From contig JAGBJG010000007.1 in assembly GCA_017934595.1 (NCBI GenBank), positions 57,500 through 121,499 of the forward strand: a stretch of DNA of 64,000 bases, written 5' to 3'. Position numbers and translations under genes: made by a program. Position 1 is the stretch's first letter. Every line of letters begins with the position of its first letter. The stretch comes from Bacilli bacterium (GTDB lineage Bacteria; Bacillota_I; Bacilli_A; RF39; UBA660). Below, piece after piece: positions 45,844-54,713 of this stretch. Under the pieces are notes generated by a model. The model made no database searches. It saw only the letters and a program-made list of their open reading frames with translations, and was not told where the DNA came from.

Positions 45844-47848
45844 ATATTTCTTATTAATAGTAATAATATTAACTATTATCTTGTGCCTTATACCTAATAA
45901 AAAACTACCTATAGTTGATAATATATACCAAATAAAACATATTAAAGTAAATAAAAATAAGTTTACTATTACTTCAGATAAAGTATTAATCAATTATTAT
46001 GCAGATAATGTAGAAGAATTAAATAATTTAACTTATACATATAAAATAGGAGATATTATTAAAGTAGATGGTGAATTATCTATTCCAAATGATAATACTA
46101 ATTTTAATTTGTTTAATTATCGATTATATTTGAAAAGTAAAAAGATATATTATTTATTAAAAGCAGATAATATATCTAAAGTATCTCATAGTAACAATAT
46201 CATTTATAAAATTAAAAATAAAATAATAAATAAAATTGATAAATATGATAGAAAAGAGTATTTATATACATTTATATTAGGTGATAGTAATTATATTGAT
46301 AATGATATTAAAGATTCTATGCAGAGTAATGGTATAAGCCATTTATTTAGTGTATCTGGTATGCATGTATCATTACTTAGTTTAATTATATTAAGCGTAT
46401 TAAATAGGATAAGAAAAAGTAATATTAATAATATTATTGTAATTATATTTTTGTTATTCTATACATTCTTAACTAACTATACTCCTTCTATAATGAGATC
46501 TACTTTAATGTTTATATTACTTTATTTAAATAAAATATTTAAGCTAAATATAAAAACTATTTATCTTTTAATATATTTGTTTTGTTCATTTTTAATATAT
46601 AATCCGTATCTAATTTATAATGTAGGATTTTTATTTAGTTTTTCTATTACATTCTTCTTAATATTGTTTGGTAATAATAGATATAAAAATTACTTTGTTA
46701 AACTACTTTATACAAGTATAGTAGCTTTTATAGCCAGTATACCAATTCTTATAAATAATTTTAATAGTATAAATTTATTATCACCTATATTTAATCTCCT
46801 TTTTGTACCATTAGTTTCATTAATAATATTTCCATTATGTTTAATTACTTTTGTTATACCTATAGTATCTCCATTATTAAATATATTTTTAGATATATTG
46901 GAATATTTAACTATTATATGTGATAAATTATCTATTAATATAATCTTATCTAGTGTGAGCATATTTGTAATTATTTTCTATTATTTAATAATTACATTTG
47001 TATTATATAAACTTAGTAAGAAAAAATATAAATGCTTAATATTAATATTTATAGTTATTTTAATACATAGTAATATGATAAATCTAAATAACGAAGTGCA
47101 TTTTTTAAATGTTGGACAAGGTGATTCTATATTACTTAGATTAAAAAATAAAAATATATTGATTGATACAGGTGGCATTATTAAGTACGGTGAATTATGG
47201 AAACAAAGTGATTATAATATTACTAATGATGTAATAATACCATATTTAAAAAGTTTTGGAATAAAAAAATTAGACTATATTATTATTAGTCACGGAGATA
47301 CGGATCATGCTGGTGAAGCTATTAACTTAGTAAACAATTTTAAAGTAGAAAAAGTAATCTTTAATTGTGGAGAATATAACGATTTAGAAAAAGAAATTAT
47401 AAATACTTTAAATAAAAAGAAAATAAAATATTATTCATGTATTAGTAAATTAGATGATTTATATTTTTTAAATACTAAAGAATATGATAATGAAAATGAT
47501 AATAGTAATGTAATCTATACCGAACTTAATGGTTATAAATTTATGTTTATGGGAGATGCCTCAAGTACTACTGAAAAAGAAATATTACATAAATACAACT
47601 TATCAGATATAGATATATTAAAAGTAGGACATCATGGAAGTAAGACAAGTAGTAGTAAGGAATTCATAGACAAGATAAATCCAAATTATAGTGTTATATC
47701 TGTTGGAAAGAATAATAGGTATGGTCATCCAAATAAAGAAGTATTAAATAATTTAAAAGATTCAAAAATTTATAGGACAGACGAGGATGGAAGTATTATG
47801 TTTAAAATTAAAGATAACAAATTGAAAATAGAGACTTGTAGTCCGTAG
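45812..47848 (+). CDS. comEC: competence DNA-uptake channel ComEC
   Basis: A 678-residue polytopic protein. It has an N-terminal pair of helices with an OB-like loop (about 40-120), the competence domain with HLFSVSGMHVSLLSL and several membrane helices (about 160-420). A C-terminal metallo-beta-lactamase domain (about 425-678) carries LNVGQGDSILLRL, ISHGDTDHAGE and VGHHGSKTSSS. It transports single-stranded DNA into the cell, and the C-terminal domain is thought to degrade the other strand. The reading frame is intact, so natural transformation is plausible. A divergent fragment of a second comEC 3' end lies 1.4 kb downstream. Confidence 0.94.
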   Translation: MKRIKNLLESKYFLLIVIILTIILCLIPNKKLPIVDNIYQIKHIKVNKNKFTITSDKVLINYYADNVEELNNLTYTYKIGDIIKVDGELSIPNDNTNFNLFNYRLYLKSKKIYYLLKADNISKVSHSNNIIYKIKNKIINKIDKYDRKEYLYTFILGDSNYIDNDIKDSMQSNGISHLFSVSGMHVSLLSLIILSVLNRIRKSNINNIIVIIFLLFYTFLTNYTPSIMRSTLMFILLYLNKIFKLNIKTIYLLIYLFCSFLIYNPYLIYNVGFLFSFSITFFLILFGNNRYKNYFVKLLYTSIVAFIASIPILINNFNSINLLSPIFNLLFVPLVSLIIFPLCLITFVIPIVSPLLNIFLDILEYLTIICDKLSINIILSSVSIFVIIFYYLIITFVLYKLSKKKYKCLILIFIVILIHSNMINLNNEVHFLNVGQGDSILLRLKNKNILIDTGGIIKYGELWKQSDYNITNDVIIPYLKSFGIKKLDYIIISHGDTDHAGEAINLVNNFKVEKVIFNCGEYNDLEKEIINTLNKKKIKYYSCISKLDDLYFLNTKEYDNENDNSNVIYTELNGYKFMFMGDASSTTEKEILHKYNLSDIDILKVGHHGSKTSSSKEFIDKINPNYSVISVGKNNRYGHPNKEVLNNLKDSKIYRTDEDGSIMFKIKDNKLKIETCSP

Positions 47849-47864
47849 AAAGGAAGATGATAAA

Positions 47865-48686
47865 ATGAATGAAATAAAAGAGTATACTGAAAAAGTGTTT
47901 GAAGATATTAAACATATAGACGAAAAAGGTAATGAGTATTGGTTAGCAAGAGAATTAGGAAAAATATTAGAATATGGTGAATACAGAAAGTTTTTACCAT
48001 CAATTAAAAAAGCAATGATTTCATGTGAAAAGAGTAAGCAAAATGTTGAGAACCATTTCGCCCAAATGGACGTAATGGTGGATATAGGTTCAAACGCAAA
48101 AAGAAAGCTAAAAGATTATAGATTAACTAGATATGCATGTTATTTAATAGTTCAAAACTCTGATTCCTCAAAACCAGTAGTGGCTCTTGGACAAACTTAT
48201 TTTGCAATTCAAACAAGGAAACAAGAACTATCTGAAAAAGAATATAATGAACTTACTGAAGATGAAAAAAGATTATATAGAAGAAATCAAGCAAGAAAAG
48301 GTAATTATATTTTAAATAAAACAGCAGTTAATAGTGGTGTAAAAGATTTAGCCAGATTTCATAATGCTGGATATAAAGGACTATATAATGGTGAAACAGC
48401 TGATGATATTTTTAAAAGAAAGAAGCTTAGATATAGAGAAGATATATTAGATAATATGGGTAGTGAAGAACTTGCGGATAATATATTTAGAATTGCTCAA
48501 ACAGATGCTAAATTAAAAAGAGATAATGTAGATAACGAATATACTGCAAATTCTATTCATTATGAAGTAGGTAAAGAAGTAAGAAATAGTATTAAAAGAT
48601 TAGGAGGAACTATGCCTGAAGATTTACCTACACCAAATAAAAGCCTAAAAGAATTAGAAAAAGAGAATAAGAAACTAAAGGAATAG
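47865..48686 (+). CDS. DinD-family protein, copy B
   Basis: A 273-residue paralogue of the genes at 13.4 and 57.1 kb. The C-terminal half is almost the same as copy A, with FHNAGYKGLYNGETADDI and RKKLRYREDILDNMGS. The N-terminal domain differs more, for example GKILEYGEYRKFLPSI, suggesting a different recognition surface. It starts 16 bases behind comEC with no promoter or terminator between, so it is read with the competence operon. E. coli DinD restrains RecA; here the link with DNA uptake is positional only. Confidence 0.85.
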   Translation: MNEIKEYTEKVFEDIKHIDEKGNEYWLARELGKILEYGEYRKFLPSIKKAMISCEKSKQNVENHFAQMDVMVDIGSNAKRKLKDYRLTRYACYLIVQNSDSSKPVVALGQTYFAIQTRKQELSEKEYNELTEDEKRLYRRNQARKGNYILNKTAVNSGVKDLARFHNAGYKGLYNGETADDIFKRKKLRYREDILDNMGSEELADNIFRIAQTDAKLKRDNVDNEYTANSIHYEVGKEVRNSIKRLGGTMPEDLPTPNKSLKELEKENKKLKE

Positions 48687-48722
48687 ATAAAATGTGATAT
48701 AATAACTTTAGGATGTGATGGT

Positions 48723-49205
48723 ATGAAACAGGAAATATTGGATTTATATGATGATAATTTTAATAAAATTAATAAAACTATAATAAGGAGAATTGATGGA
48801 ATCCCAGAAGGTACTAATATTATGCAATCTTATATATTAATAAAAAATGAGGATAAATATTTACTTGAGCAAGCTACCGAAAGAAATAATTATAAGTGGG
48901 CAATTCCTGGCGGACACGTACTTAGCGGAGAAACTCCAGAAGAAGCATTGAAAAGAGAGTTAGATGAAGAATTAGGTTTAAACAATTTAAATTATAAAAA
49001 ACTTGATACTATAAAATTTCCATACAATAGTTATATATTTAATGTTTTTTATTCGGAAGAAATTATTAATATTGATTCATTAGTTATACAACTAAATGAA
49101 GTAACTCAAGTAAAATGGTATAGTAAAGAAGAAATACTAGAATTGATTGATAATGAAAAAGTACCAAGAGGGTATGCTTATATATTAAAAAATTATATGA
49201 AATAA
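48723..49205 (+). CDS. NUDIX hydrolase
   Basis: A 160-residue protein with a complete Nudix box, running from GGHVLSGE through REL to DEELGL (about residues 64-86). Nudix enzymes hydrolyse nucleoside diphosphates linked to another group; the exact substrate cannot be read. It follows dinD-B, with GATGTGATGG before the ATG and a terminator behind. It travels with dinD-B between comEC and the comEC fragment. Confidence 0.88.
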   Translation: MKQEILDLYDDNFNKINKTIIRRIDGIPEGTNIMQSYILIKNEDKYLLEQATERNNYKWAIPGGHVLSGETPEEALKRELDEELGLNNLNYKKLDTIKFPYNSYIFNVFYSEEIINIDSLVIQLNEVTQVKWYSKEEILELIDNEKVPRGYAYILKNYMK

Positions 49206-49223
49206 TGCGAAAGCATTATTTTT
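49200..49223 (+). terminator. rho-independent terminator
   Basis: AATAATGC, loop GAAA or less and GCATTATT followed by T, at the stop of the NUDIX gene. Confidence 0.75.
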
Positions 49224-49254
49224 GTTTTATATAAATTCGTGTGCGTAACCGATA

Positions 49255-49464
49255 ATCACCACATGGAGACTATGACCATATGATTGATATTGCATATGTA
49301 CTAACTACTCAATACCAGTTGGTAAAAACAATAGATATGGTCATCCAAATGAAGAAGTATTAAATAATTTAAAAAAATCTAAAATATATAGGACTGATAT
49401 AAATGGCGGTATTATGTTTAAGATAGAAAATAATAAGTTGAAAATTGAGACTTGTGTATCATAA
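49255..49464 (+). pseudogene. decayed fragment of a second comEC 3' end
   Basis: Translation from 49255 gives a SPHGDYDHMID stretch, like the ISHGDTDHAGE metal site of ComEC. After a frame change at about 49317, VGKNNRYGHPNEEVLNNLKK follows and ends IETCVS. The intact comEC ends with the same pattern (VGKNNRYGHPNKEVLNNLKD to IETCSP). The match is clear but not identical and the middle of the domain is deleted. It is therefore a remnant of a different comEC allele or paralogue, not a fresh duplicate. No start codon or intact frame remains. Confidence 0.8.
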
Positions 49465-49469
49465 GAAAA

Positions 49470-49488
49470 GTGTCACCAGTGGTGACAC
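49470..49488. repeat. GC-rich inverted repeat
   Basis: GTGTCACC, loop AGT and GGTGACAC form a perfect 8-bp stem. No T-run follows, so it is not a typical terminator. It lies six bases after the comEC fragment and stands out in AT-rich surroundings. It may mark an element end or a protein site. Confidence 0.6.
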
Positions 49489-49508
49489 AATTATAAGTAA
49501 GGGAAAAA

Positions 49509-49613
49509 ATGAATTATTATGAACAAATTAAAGGACTTTTAATTAGTAATGAAATATATAAAAGAAAAGTTATAGTTAAGCGGTTTTATAACTTATTAAT
49601 GTGGTATAATTGA
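49509..49613 (+). pseudogene. short ORF, possible DUF1016 nuclease N-terminal remnant
   Basis: A 34-codon frame beginning MNYYEQIKGLLISNEIYKR. The opening resembles the first residues of DUF1016 (YhcG-like, PD-(D/E)XK) proteins, which also begin YYEQIKxxLIxNEIxK. The similarity then stops and the frame runs into the promoter of the next gene. It is too short to be functional. Together with the inverted repeat and comEC fragment it makes 49.2-49.6 kb a scar region. Confidence 0.35.
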
Positions 49614-49627
49614 TATAGGGTGATAAT

Positions 49628-50260
49628 ATGGCATCGTCAGTAATACATATGGCAGTAGCTAGTGAAGTAAATAAAAAAATAAATAGAGATAATGGTAGAT
49701 TATTAATAGGTAGTATCGCGCCAGATATATCTAAACAAATAGGTGAAAATAAAGTTAGAAGTCATTTTTTACCTAATCCTGACACAGATATACCAAAAAT
49801 AGATAGATTCTTAGATAAATATAAAGATAAGTTAAATGATGATTTTGTATTAGGCTATTTTATACATTTATATACAGATTATTTATGGTTTAAATATTTT
49901 ATACCAGAAATATGGGATGAGGATAAAGCTATTATTACAAAATTAGATGGTACAAGAGTAAAATGTACAGGCAGGATGGATTTAATATACATTTATAATG
50001 ATTATACAAATTTAAATGTTAGATTATTAGATATATATAATATGGACCTTAGTATATTTTATAATGAACCACCAAAGCTTGAAAATATAATTGAAGAAAT
50101 ACCTATGGACAAGATACAACTGATACTAGATAAAGCGTCGGTTATTATAGAAAATACTAAAGTAAATAAAGACTATGTCTTTGATGTAAGTAGTATTGAA
50201 ACATTTATTAATACAAGTACTAATTTAATATTAGCTAAGTTAGAGGAATTAGGAATATAA
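49628..50260 (+). CDS. zinc-dependent phospholipase C-like protein
   Basis: A 210-residue protein resembling the Zn_dep_PLPC (phospholipase C/S1-P1 nuclease) fold. SSVIHMAVASEV, LLIGSIAPDI and FVLGYFIHLYTDYLW give the His/Asp residues spaced as in the family. It has no signal peptide, so it would act inside the cell, unlike the secreted toxins of the superfamily. Real activity is unproven. AGGGTGAT precedes the ATG. It is followed closely by another unknown gene. Confidence 0.6.
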   Translation: MASSVIHMAVASEVNKKINRDNGRLLIGSIAPDISKQIGENKVRSHFLPNPDTDIPKIDRFLDKYKDKLNDDFVLGYFIHLYTDYLWFKYFIPEIWDEDKAIITKLDGTRVKCTGRMDLIYIYNDYTNLNVRLLDIYNMDLSIFYNEPPKLENIIEEIPMDKIQLILDKASVIIENTKVNKDYVFDVSSIETFINTSTNLILAKLEELGI

Positions 50261-50280
50261 TTTAGAATCAGGTGGTTTTT

Positions 50281-50784
50281 ATGAAAGAAATAGTAGAAGG
50301 TAATAGAGTATCATTTTATGATGGAGATACTAATTTTATGTATATAGAACCTATGGCAGATGAACTTGTTTGGTGGTTTGAAAACAGTGATACACATACC
50401 ATCACTTCAGATATGAAAATATATCCATTACTTATAAATATAATGAGCAATGAATATGCATTTTATAATGACATATTTGATAATCATAAAAAAGATAATG
50501 AATTAGTTTGGTATAGTGATGCATACTGTAATCCGGATAGAGAATTTGAAGTTAAAAGTATAAGTTATATGGAAATCAAATTTATAGACGATGTATTTAA
50601 GATACGCGCTTGTAAACCTCTTGATGAAATATACTATAGATCCAATAAATTTCATGTAATTGTGTTTTCAACTGGTGGAAATGGTAGAGTGACTAAAAAT
50701 ATTAATACTGGTTTAACATTTCAAGATGATATAAAAATAAATATATATGATAAATTAGTGAATAATAAAGTGTTGAGGAAATAA
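50281..50784 (+). CDS. hypothetical protein
   Basis: A 167-residue soluble, aromatic-rich protein with no recognised family. ATG 50281 with AGGTGG at the right spacing is preferred over an upstream GTG that lies within that site. It starts 20 bases after the preceding gene and is probably cotranscribed. Two hairpins follow before the enolase gene. Confidence 0.6.
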   Translation: MKEIVEGNRVSFYDGDTNFMYIEPMADELVWWFENSDTHTITSDMKIYPLLINIMSNEYAFYNDIFDNHKKDNELVWYSDAYCNPDREFEVKSISYMEIKFIDDVFKIRACKPLDEIYYRSNKFHVIVFSTGGNGRVTKNINTGLTFQDDIKINIYDKLVNNKVLRK

Positions 50785-50837
50785 AAATATAAAAATGCAT
50801 ATACTATATTAGACGTCATAGTGACGTTTGATATAGA

Positions 50838-50866
50838 TAAGAGACCTTTGTTAGGTCTCTTTTATT
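50838..50866 (+). terminator. rho-independent terminator
   Basis: AGAGACCT, loop TTGTT or less and AGGTCTCT followed by a T-rich run. A separate hairpin (GACGTCA-TAG-TGACGTT) lies about 20 bases before it at 50811-50828. Confidence 0.75.
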
Positions 50867-50921
50867 TTTATATAGAAATGCATATTAAAATATGGTAAAA
50901 TTATATTAGGAGATGATATAC

Positions 50922-52139
50922 ATGATAAAAGATATTAAAGCAAGAGAAATATTAGATTCAAGAGGAAATCCTACAGTAGAAGTAGATGTTATATTAGAAA
51001 ATGACGTAATGGGTAGATTTGCAGTACCTTCAGGTGCGTCTACAGGAGAGCGTGAAGCATTAGAACTTCGTGATGGTGATACACGTTTTATGGGTAAAGG
51101 TGTACTTAAGGCAGTATCTAATGTTAATAATATAATTAGACCTAAACTAATAGGTATGGATGAAACTAATCAAAAATTAATAGATGAGACAATGATTAAT
51201 TTAGATGGTACTAAAAATAAAAGTGTATTAGGTGCTAATGCAATATTAGGTGTATCAATTGCGACACTAAAAGCAGCAGCTAATAATGCAGGTGTACCAC
51301 TTTATAAATATGTATCAAGAGGGGTAGTATCTATGCCAAGACCTATGATGAATATTTTAAATGGTGGAGCCCATGCAGATAACAACCTAGATTTCCAAGA
51401 ATATATGATTATTCCTGAAAGGGATACAATTAAAGAAAGAATTAGAGTAGGCGCTGAAGTATTCCATACACTTAAAAAAGTATTAAAAGAAAAAGGATAT
51501 AATACTAATGTTGGTGATGAAGGTGGATTTGCTCCTAACTTATCTTCTAATGAAGAAGGATTTAAAGTAATTATTGAGGCAATAGAGAGTGCTGGTTATG
51601 TTCCAGGTAAAGATGTATTTATAGGAATAGATGTTGCAGCTTCTGAATTTTATGAAGATGGATATTATAATGTAGATGGTAAAAAGTTAACTACAGATGA
51701 ATTAATTAATTTCTATAAAGATTTAGTATCTAAATATCCAATTATATCTATTGAAGATCCAGTAGATGAAAATGATTGGGATGGATTTACTAAGATAACT
51801 AGTGAATTAGGCGATAAAATTCAATTAGTAGGCGATGATTTATTTGTAACAAATAAAGAATGTCTAGCTACTGGTATTGCTAAACATGCAGGTAATGCTA
51901 TTCTTTTAAAAGTAAATCAAATTGGTACTTATACAGAAACTATTGATACAATTAATTTAGCTATAGCTAATGGATATAAAACAATTATTTCACATCGAAG
52001 TGGTGAAACAGAAGATACTACTATAGCTTCTTTAGCTGTAGGTTTAAATTTAGGACAAATAAAAACAGGATCTATGTCTAGAACAGATAGAATTTGTAAA
52101 TATAATGAATTAATTAGAATAGAAGAAGAATTAAATTAA
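50922..52139 (+). CDS. eno: enolase
   Basis: A 405-residue enolase that converts 2-phosphoglycerate to phosphoenolpyruvate. Signatures are [57 protein letters not shown] and [11 protein letters not shown], covering the substrate and metal residues. ATG 50922 has AGGAGA upstream; the frame opens three codons earlier. It is shorter at the C-terminus than the 430-residue average, but catalytic regions are complete. Its TAA stop overlaps the ATG of the next gene. Confidence 0.96.
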   Translation: MIKDIKAREILDSRGNPTVEVDVILENDVMGRFAVPSGASTGEREALELRDGDTRFMGKGVLKAVSNVNNIIRPKLIGMDETNQKLIDETMINLDGTKNKSVLGANAILGVSIATLKAAANNAGVPLYKYVSRGVVSMPRPMMNILNGGAHADNNLDFQEYMIIPERDTIKERIRVGAEVFHTLKKVLKEKGYNTNVGDEGGFAPNLSSNEEGFKVIIEAIESAGYVPGKDVFIGIDVAASEFYEDGYYNVDGKKLTTDELINFYKDLVSKYPIISIEDPVDENDWDGFTKITSELGDKIQLVGDDLFVTNKECLATGIAKHAGNAILLKVNQIGTYTETIDTINLAIANGYKTIISHRSGETEDTTIASLAVGLNLGQIKTGSMSRTDRICKYNELIRIEEELN

Positions 52140-53998
52140 TGAAAAAAATATTAATATTTTTAATAAGTTTAATTTTATTTACAAATGTATATGCATTAGA
52201 ATTAAATAGTAAGTATGCAGTTTTATATAATTTGAATGATGATAAGATAGTATATGATTTAAATAAAGATGAAAAGACAAGTATAGCTAGTTTAACTAAA
52301 ATAATGACTACTATAGTAGCTATAGAAAATATCGATATGTTAGGTAGTAAAGTTACTATAACTAAAGATATGTTGAAAGGTTTAATTGAAGCGGATGCAT
52401 CAGTAGCCGGATTAAAAGTAGGTGATAAAGTAACTTATAAAGATTTACTTTACTGTACATTCCTACCTAGTGGAGCTGACTGTGCGAATGCATTAGCTAT
52501 ATCTATTTCAGGTAATGTAACATCATTTTTAGATTTAATGAATGAAAAAGTAAAAAGTTTAAATTTAACTAATACACATTTTTCTAATGTTATAGGTTTA
52601 GATGATAAAGATAATTATAGTACAGTTAATGAAGTTGCTATTATATTAAAAGATGCTTTAAAAAATGAAACTTTTAAAGAAGTGTTTGAAGCATCTAACT
52701 ACACATTATCAAATGGTCTTAATGTTAATAGTACAATGAGATTATCTGCTAAGAGTAAAGGCGTTGATATATCTTATATATTAGGTGGGAAAACAGGTAC
52801 TACAGATGATGCCGGTAAATGTTTAGCCAGTACTTCTTATGATGAAGCTAATGATATTAATTACTTATTAGTTACAGTAGGTTCAGATTATACTTATGGT
52901 AACATTTTAGATGCATCTAATATTTATACTTACTATTTTGATAATTATAAATACTATGATGTGGTAAGTATTGGTGATTATGTTAAAACTATTGATACAA
53001 TATATAGTAAAGATGTAGTTAATATTAACATAGTTAGTGATTTAAAATATTATACAAATGAATTTGATGATTCATTAATAAAAATAGAATATGATGGATT
53101 AGATAGTGTTAAAGCAGGTAGTAAAAAAGGTTTAGAATTAGGTAAAATAAATATTTATTACAATAATGAATTATTAGATAGTCAGATAGTATATTTAGAA
53201 AATGATATTAGTTTTTCATTAATAGAATTTGTTAAAGTAAATATACTATATATAGCTATAGTTTTATTATTAATAAGGGTGATATTAGTGTTTATGTTTA
53301 AAAAGAAAAAAACATCTATAAAATTAGTATTAGTAAGACACGGTGAATCAGTTTGGAATAAAGAAAATAGATTTACTGGATGGACTGATGTGGATTTATC
53401 AGATAATGGGATAAAAGAAGCAACTGAAGCGGGTTCACTATTAAAAGATAAAGGTTATACTTTTGATATAGCTTATACATCTGTTTTAAAAAGAGCTAAT
53501 CATACATTAGATATAATATTAAAAGAGATGAATATAAATGTCCCAATTAAATATGATTACAGATTAAATGAAAGACATTATGGTGCTTTGCAAGGTCTTA
53601 ATAAAGATGAAACAAAAGAAAAATATGGTGAAGAACAAGTTAAGTTATGGAGAAGAAGTGCGGATGTAAGACCTCCTAGTCTAACTTTAGATGATCCAAG
53701 ATATCCAGGTAATGATCCTAAATATAAAGGAATAGATAATTTACCATTAACAGAAAACCTAAATGATACAATTAAAAGAGTATCTGAATATTATAATGAG
53801 GATATAAGTAGATCATTAAAAGATGGTAAAAACGTATTAATTGTCGCACATGGAAATAGTTTAAGGGGATTAATTAAGTATTTGGATAATTTAACAGATG
53901 AAGAAGTTATATCATTAGAAATACCTACAGGTAAACCTATATGTTATGAACTTGATAAAAATTTAAATGTTATTAGACATTATTACATAGAAAAATGA
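52139..53998 (+). CDS. D-Ala-D-Ala carboxypeptidase fused to phosphoglycerate mutase
   Basis: One uninterrupted 619-residue frame. Residues 1-17 form a signal peptide. A peptidase S11 domain has S51LTK, SGADCAN (from S111) and K218TGT, followed by a C-terminal beta domain. A membrane helix at about 365-385 ends in KKKK. Residues 395-619 are a complete 2,3-bisphosphoglycerate-dependent phosphoglycerate mutase ([10 protein letters not shown] with H401, [28 protein letters not shown]). The predicted topology puts cell-wall trimming outside and a glycolytic enzyme inside. AAGGGTGAT at 53275-53283 lies before GTG 53288 and ATG 53294, so the mutase might also be made separately. It is coupled to enolase, the next glycolytic step. 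Confidence 0.9.
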   Translation: MKKILIFLISLILFTNVYALELNSKYAVLYNLNDDKIVYDLNKDEKTSIASLTKIMTTIVAIENIDMLGSKVTITKDMLKGLIEADASVAGLKVGDKVTYKDLLYCTFLPSGADCANALAISISGNVTSFLDLMNEKVKSLNLTNTHFSNVIGLDDKDNYSTVNEVAIILKDALKNETFKEVFEASNYTLSNGLNVNSTMRLSAKSKGVDISYILGGKTGTTDDAGKCLASTSYDEANDINYLLVTVGSDYTYGNILDASNIYTYYFDNYKYYDVVSIGDYVKTIDTIYSKDVVNINIVSDLKYYTNEFDDSLIKIEYDGLDSVKAGSKKGLELGKINIYYNNELLDSQIVYLENDISFSLIEFVKVNILYIAIVLLLIRVILVFMFKKKKTSIKLVLVRHGESVWNKENRFTGWTDVDLSDNGIKEATEAGSLLKDKGYTFDIAYTSVLKRANHTLDIILKEMNINVPIKYDYRLNERHYGALQGLNKDETKEKYGEEQVKLWRRSADVRPPSLTLDDPRYPGNDPKYKGIDNLPLTENLNDTIKRVSEYYNEDISRSLKDGKNVLIVAHGNSLRGLIKYLDNLTDEEVISLEIPTGKPICYELDKNLNVIRHYYIEK

Positions 53999-54023
53999 GA
54001 CTTTAAATAAGTCTCATTTCTTG
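53993..54023. terminator. terminator between the fusion gene and def
   Basis: AAATGAGAC, a short loop and GTCTCATTT. The genes converge here, so it may serve both. Confidence 0.6.
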
Positions 54024-54551
54024 TTCTGTATAAAATTTATGGTTTGGATCAATTCTATCATAGAATAAAATTCCATCTAAATGATCTATTTCATGTTGGA
54101 ATGCTATAGCAAGTTCTTCTCTAGCTCTAATTCTTTGAGGATTACCATCTATATCTAATCCCTCAACAGTAACTCTTGCGTGTCTTGGAACATGACCCTC
54201 AACTTCACGGTTAACAGATAAACATCCTTCACCAACATCAGCAGCTATCATTTCTTCAGATTCGGATACGATTTCAGGATTTACATATACATAATTATTA
54301 AATTTACCTTCTTCGTATTCATGAACGATAACTATGATTCTTTTATTGATACCTAATTGTGGGAAAGCTAATCCCATACCAGGTCTTAAATTATATTTTT
54401 TTTCATATTTTTCAATTTGACTATATCTTAGTTCCGTAATAATTTGATTAATTAAATCTTTTTCTTCTTTTGTTAAAGGACCTTCAACCGGAGTACTTAC
54501 TTTTCTTAGTTCAGGTCTTTTTTCGTCTAAGATATTCAATTTTTTAAACAT
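54003..54551 (-). CDS. def: peptide deformylase
   Basis: A 182-residue deformylase that removes the formyl group from new proteins. All three motifs are visible: GMGLAFPQLG (GxGxAAxQ type), EGCLS and QHEIDHLDG. On the minus strand AAAGGAG is properly spaced for ATG 54551; the TTG three codons earlier lies too close to it. The long insertion between motifs I and II is typical of the Gram-positive type 2 enzymes. Confidence 0.94.
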   Translation of the reverse strand: MFKKLNILDEKRPELRKVSTPVEGPLTKEEKDLINQIITELRYSQIEKYEKKYNLRPGMGLAFPQLGINKRIIVIVHEYEEGKFNNYVYVNPEIVSESEEMIAADVGEGCLSVNREVEGHVPRHARVTVEGLDIDGNPQRIRAREELAIAFQHEIDHLDGILFYDRIDPNHKFYTEQEMRLI

Positions 54552-54664
54552 GAATAACAACTCCTTTCACTTCTGATAAATTAAATAAATTTATCATTAA
54601 ACTATACCATAAATTCTCTTTTGTGTCAAACAATCAAAAAAGTTAAAAAAATTTTCAAAAAAAA

Positions 54665-54693
54665 AGAGGATATTAAAAAGTTTTGGCGTATAT
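54665..54693 (+). promoter_or_regulatory. sigma-H-like promoter of the bacteriocin exporter
   Basis: AGAGGATAT (54665-54673) matches RNAGGAWWW, then 11 bases, then GGCGTATAT (54685-54693), one base from RNNGAATWW. From -35 to the ribosome binding site the sequence is nearly the same as before comEA. No ordinary sigma-A promoter is seen in between. Confidence 0.75.
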
Positions 54694-54713
54694 AGTTTAT
54701 AGGAGGTGATAAA

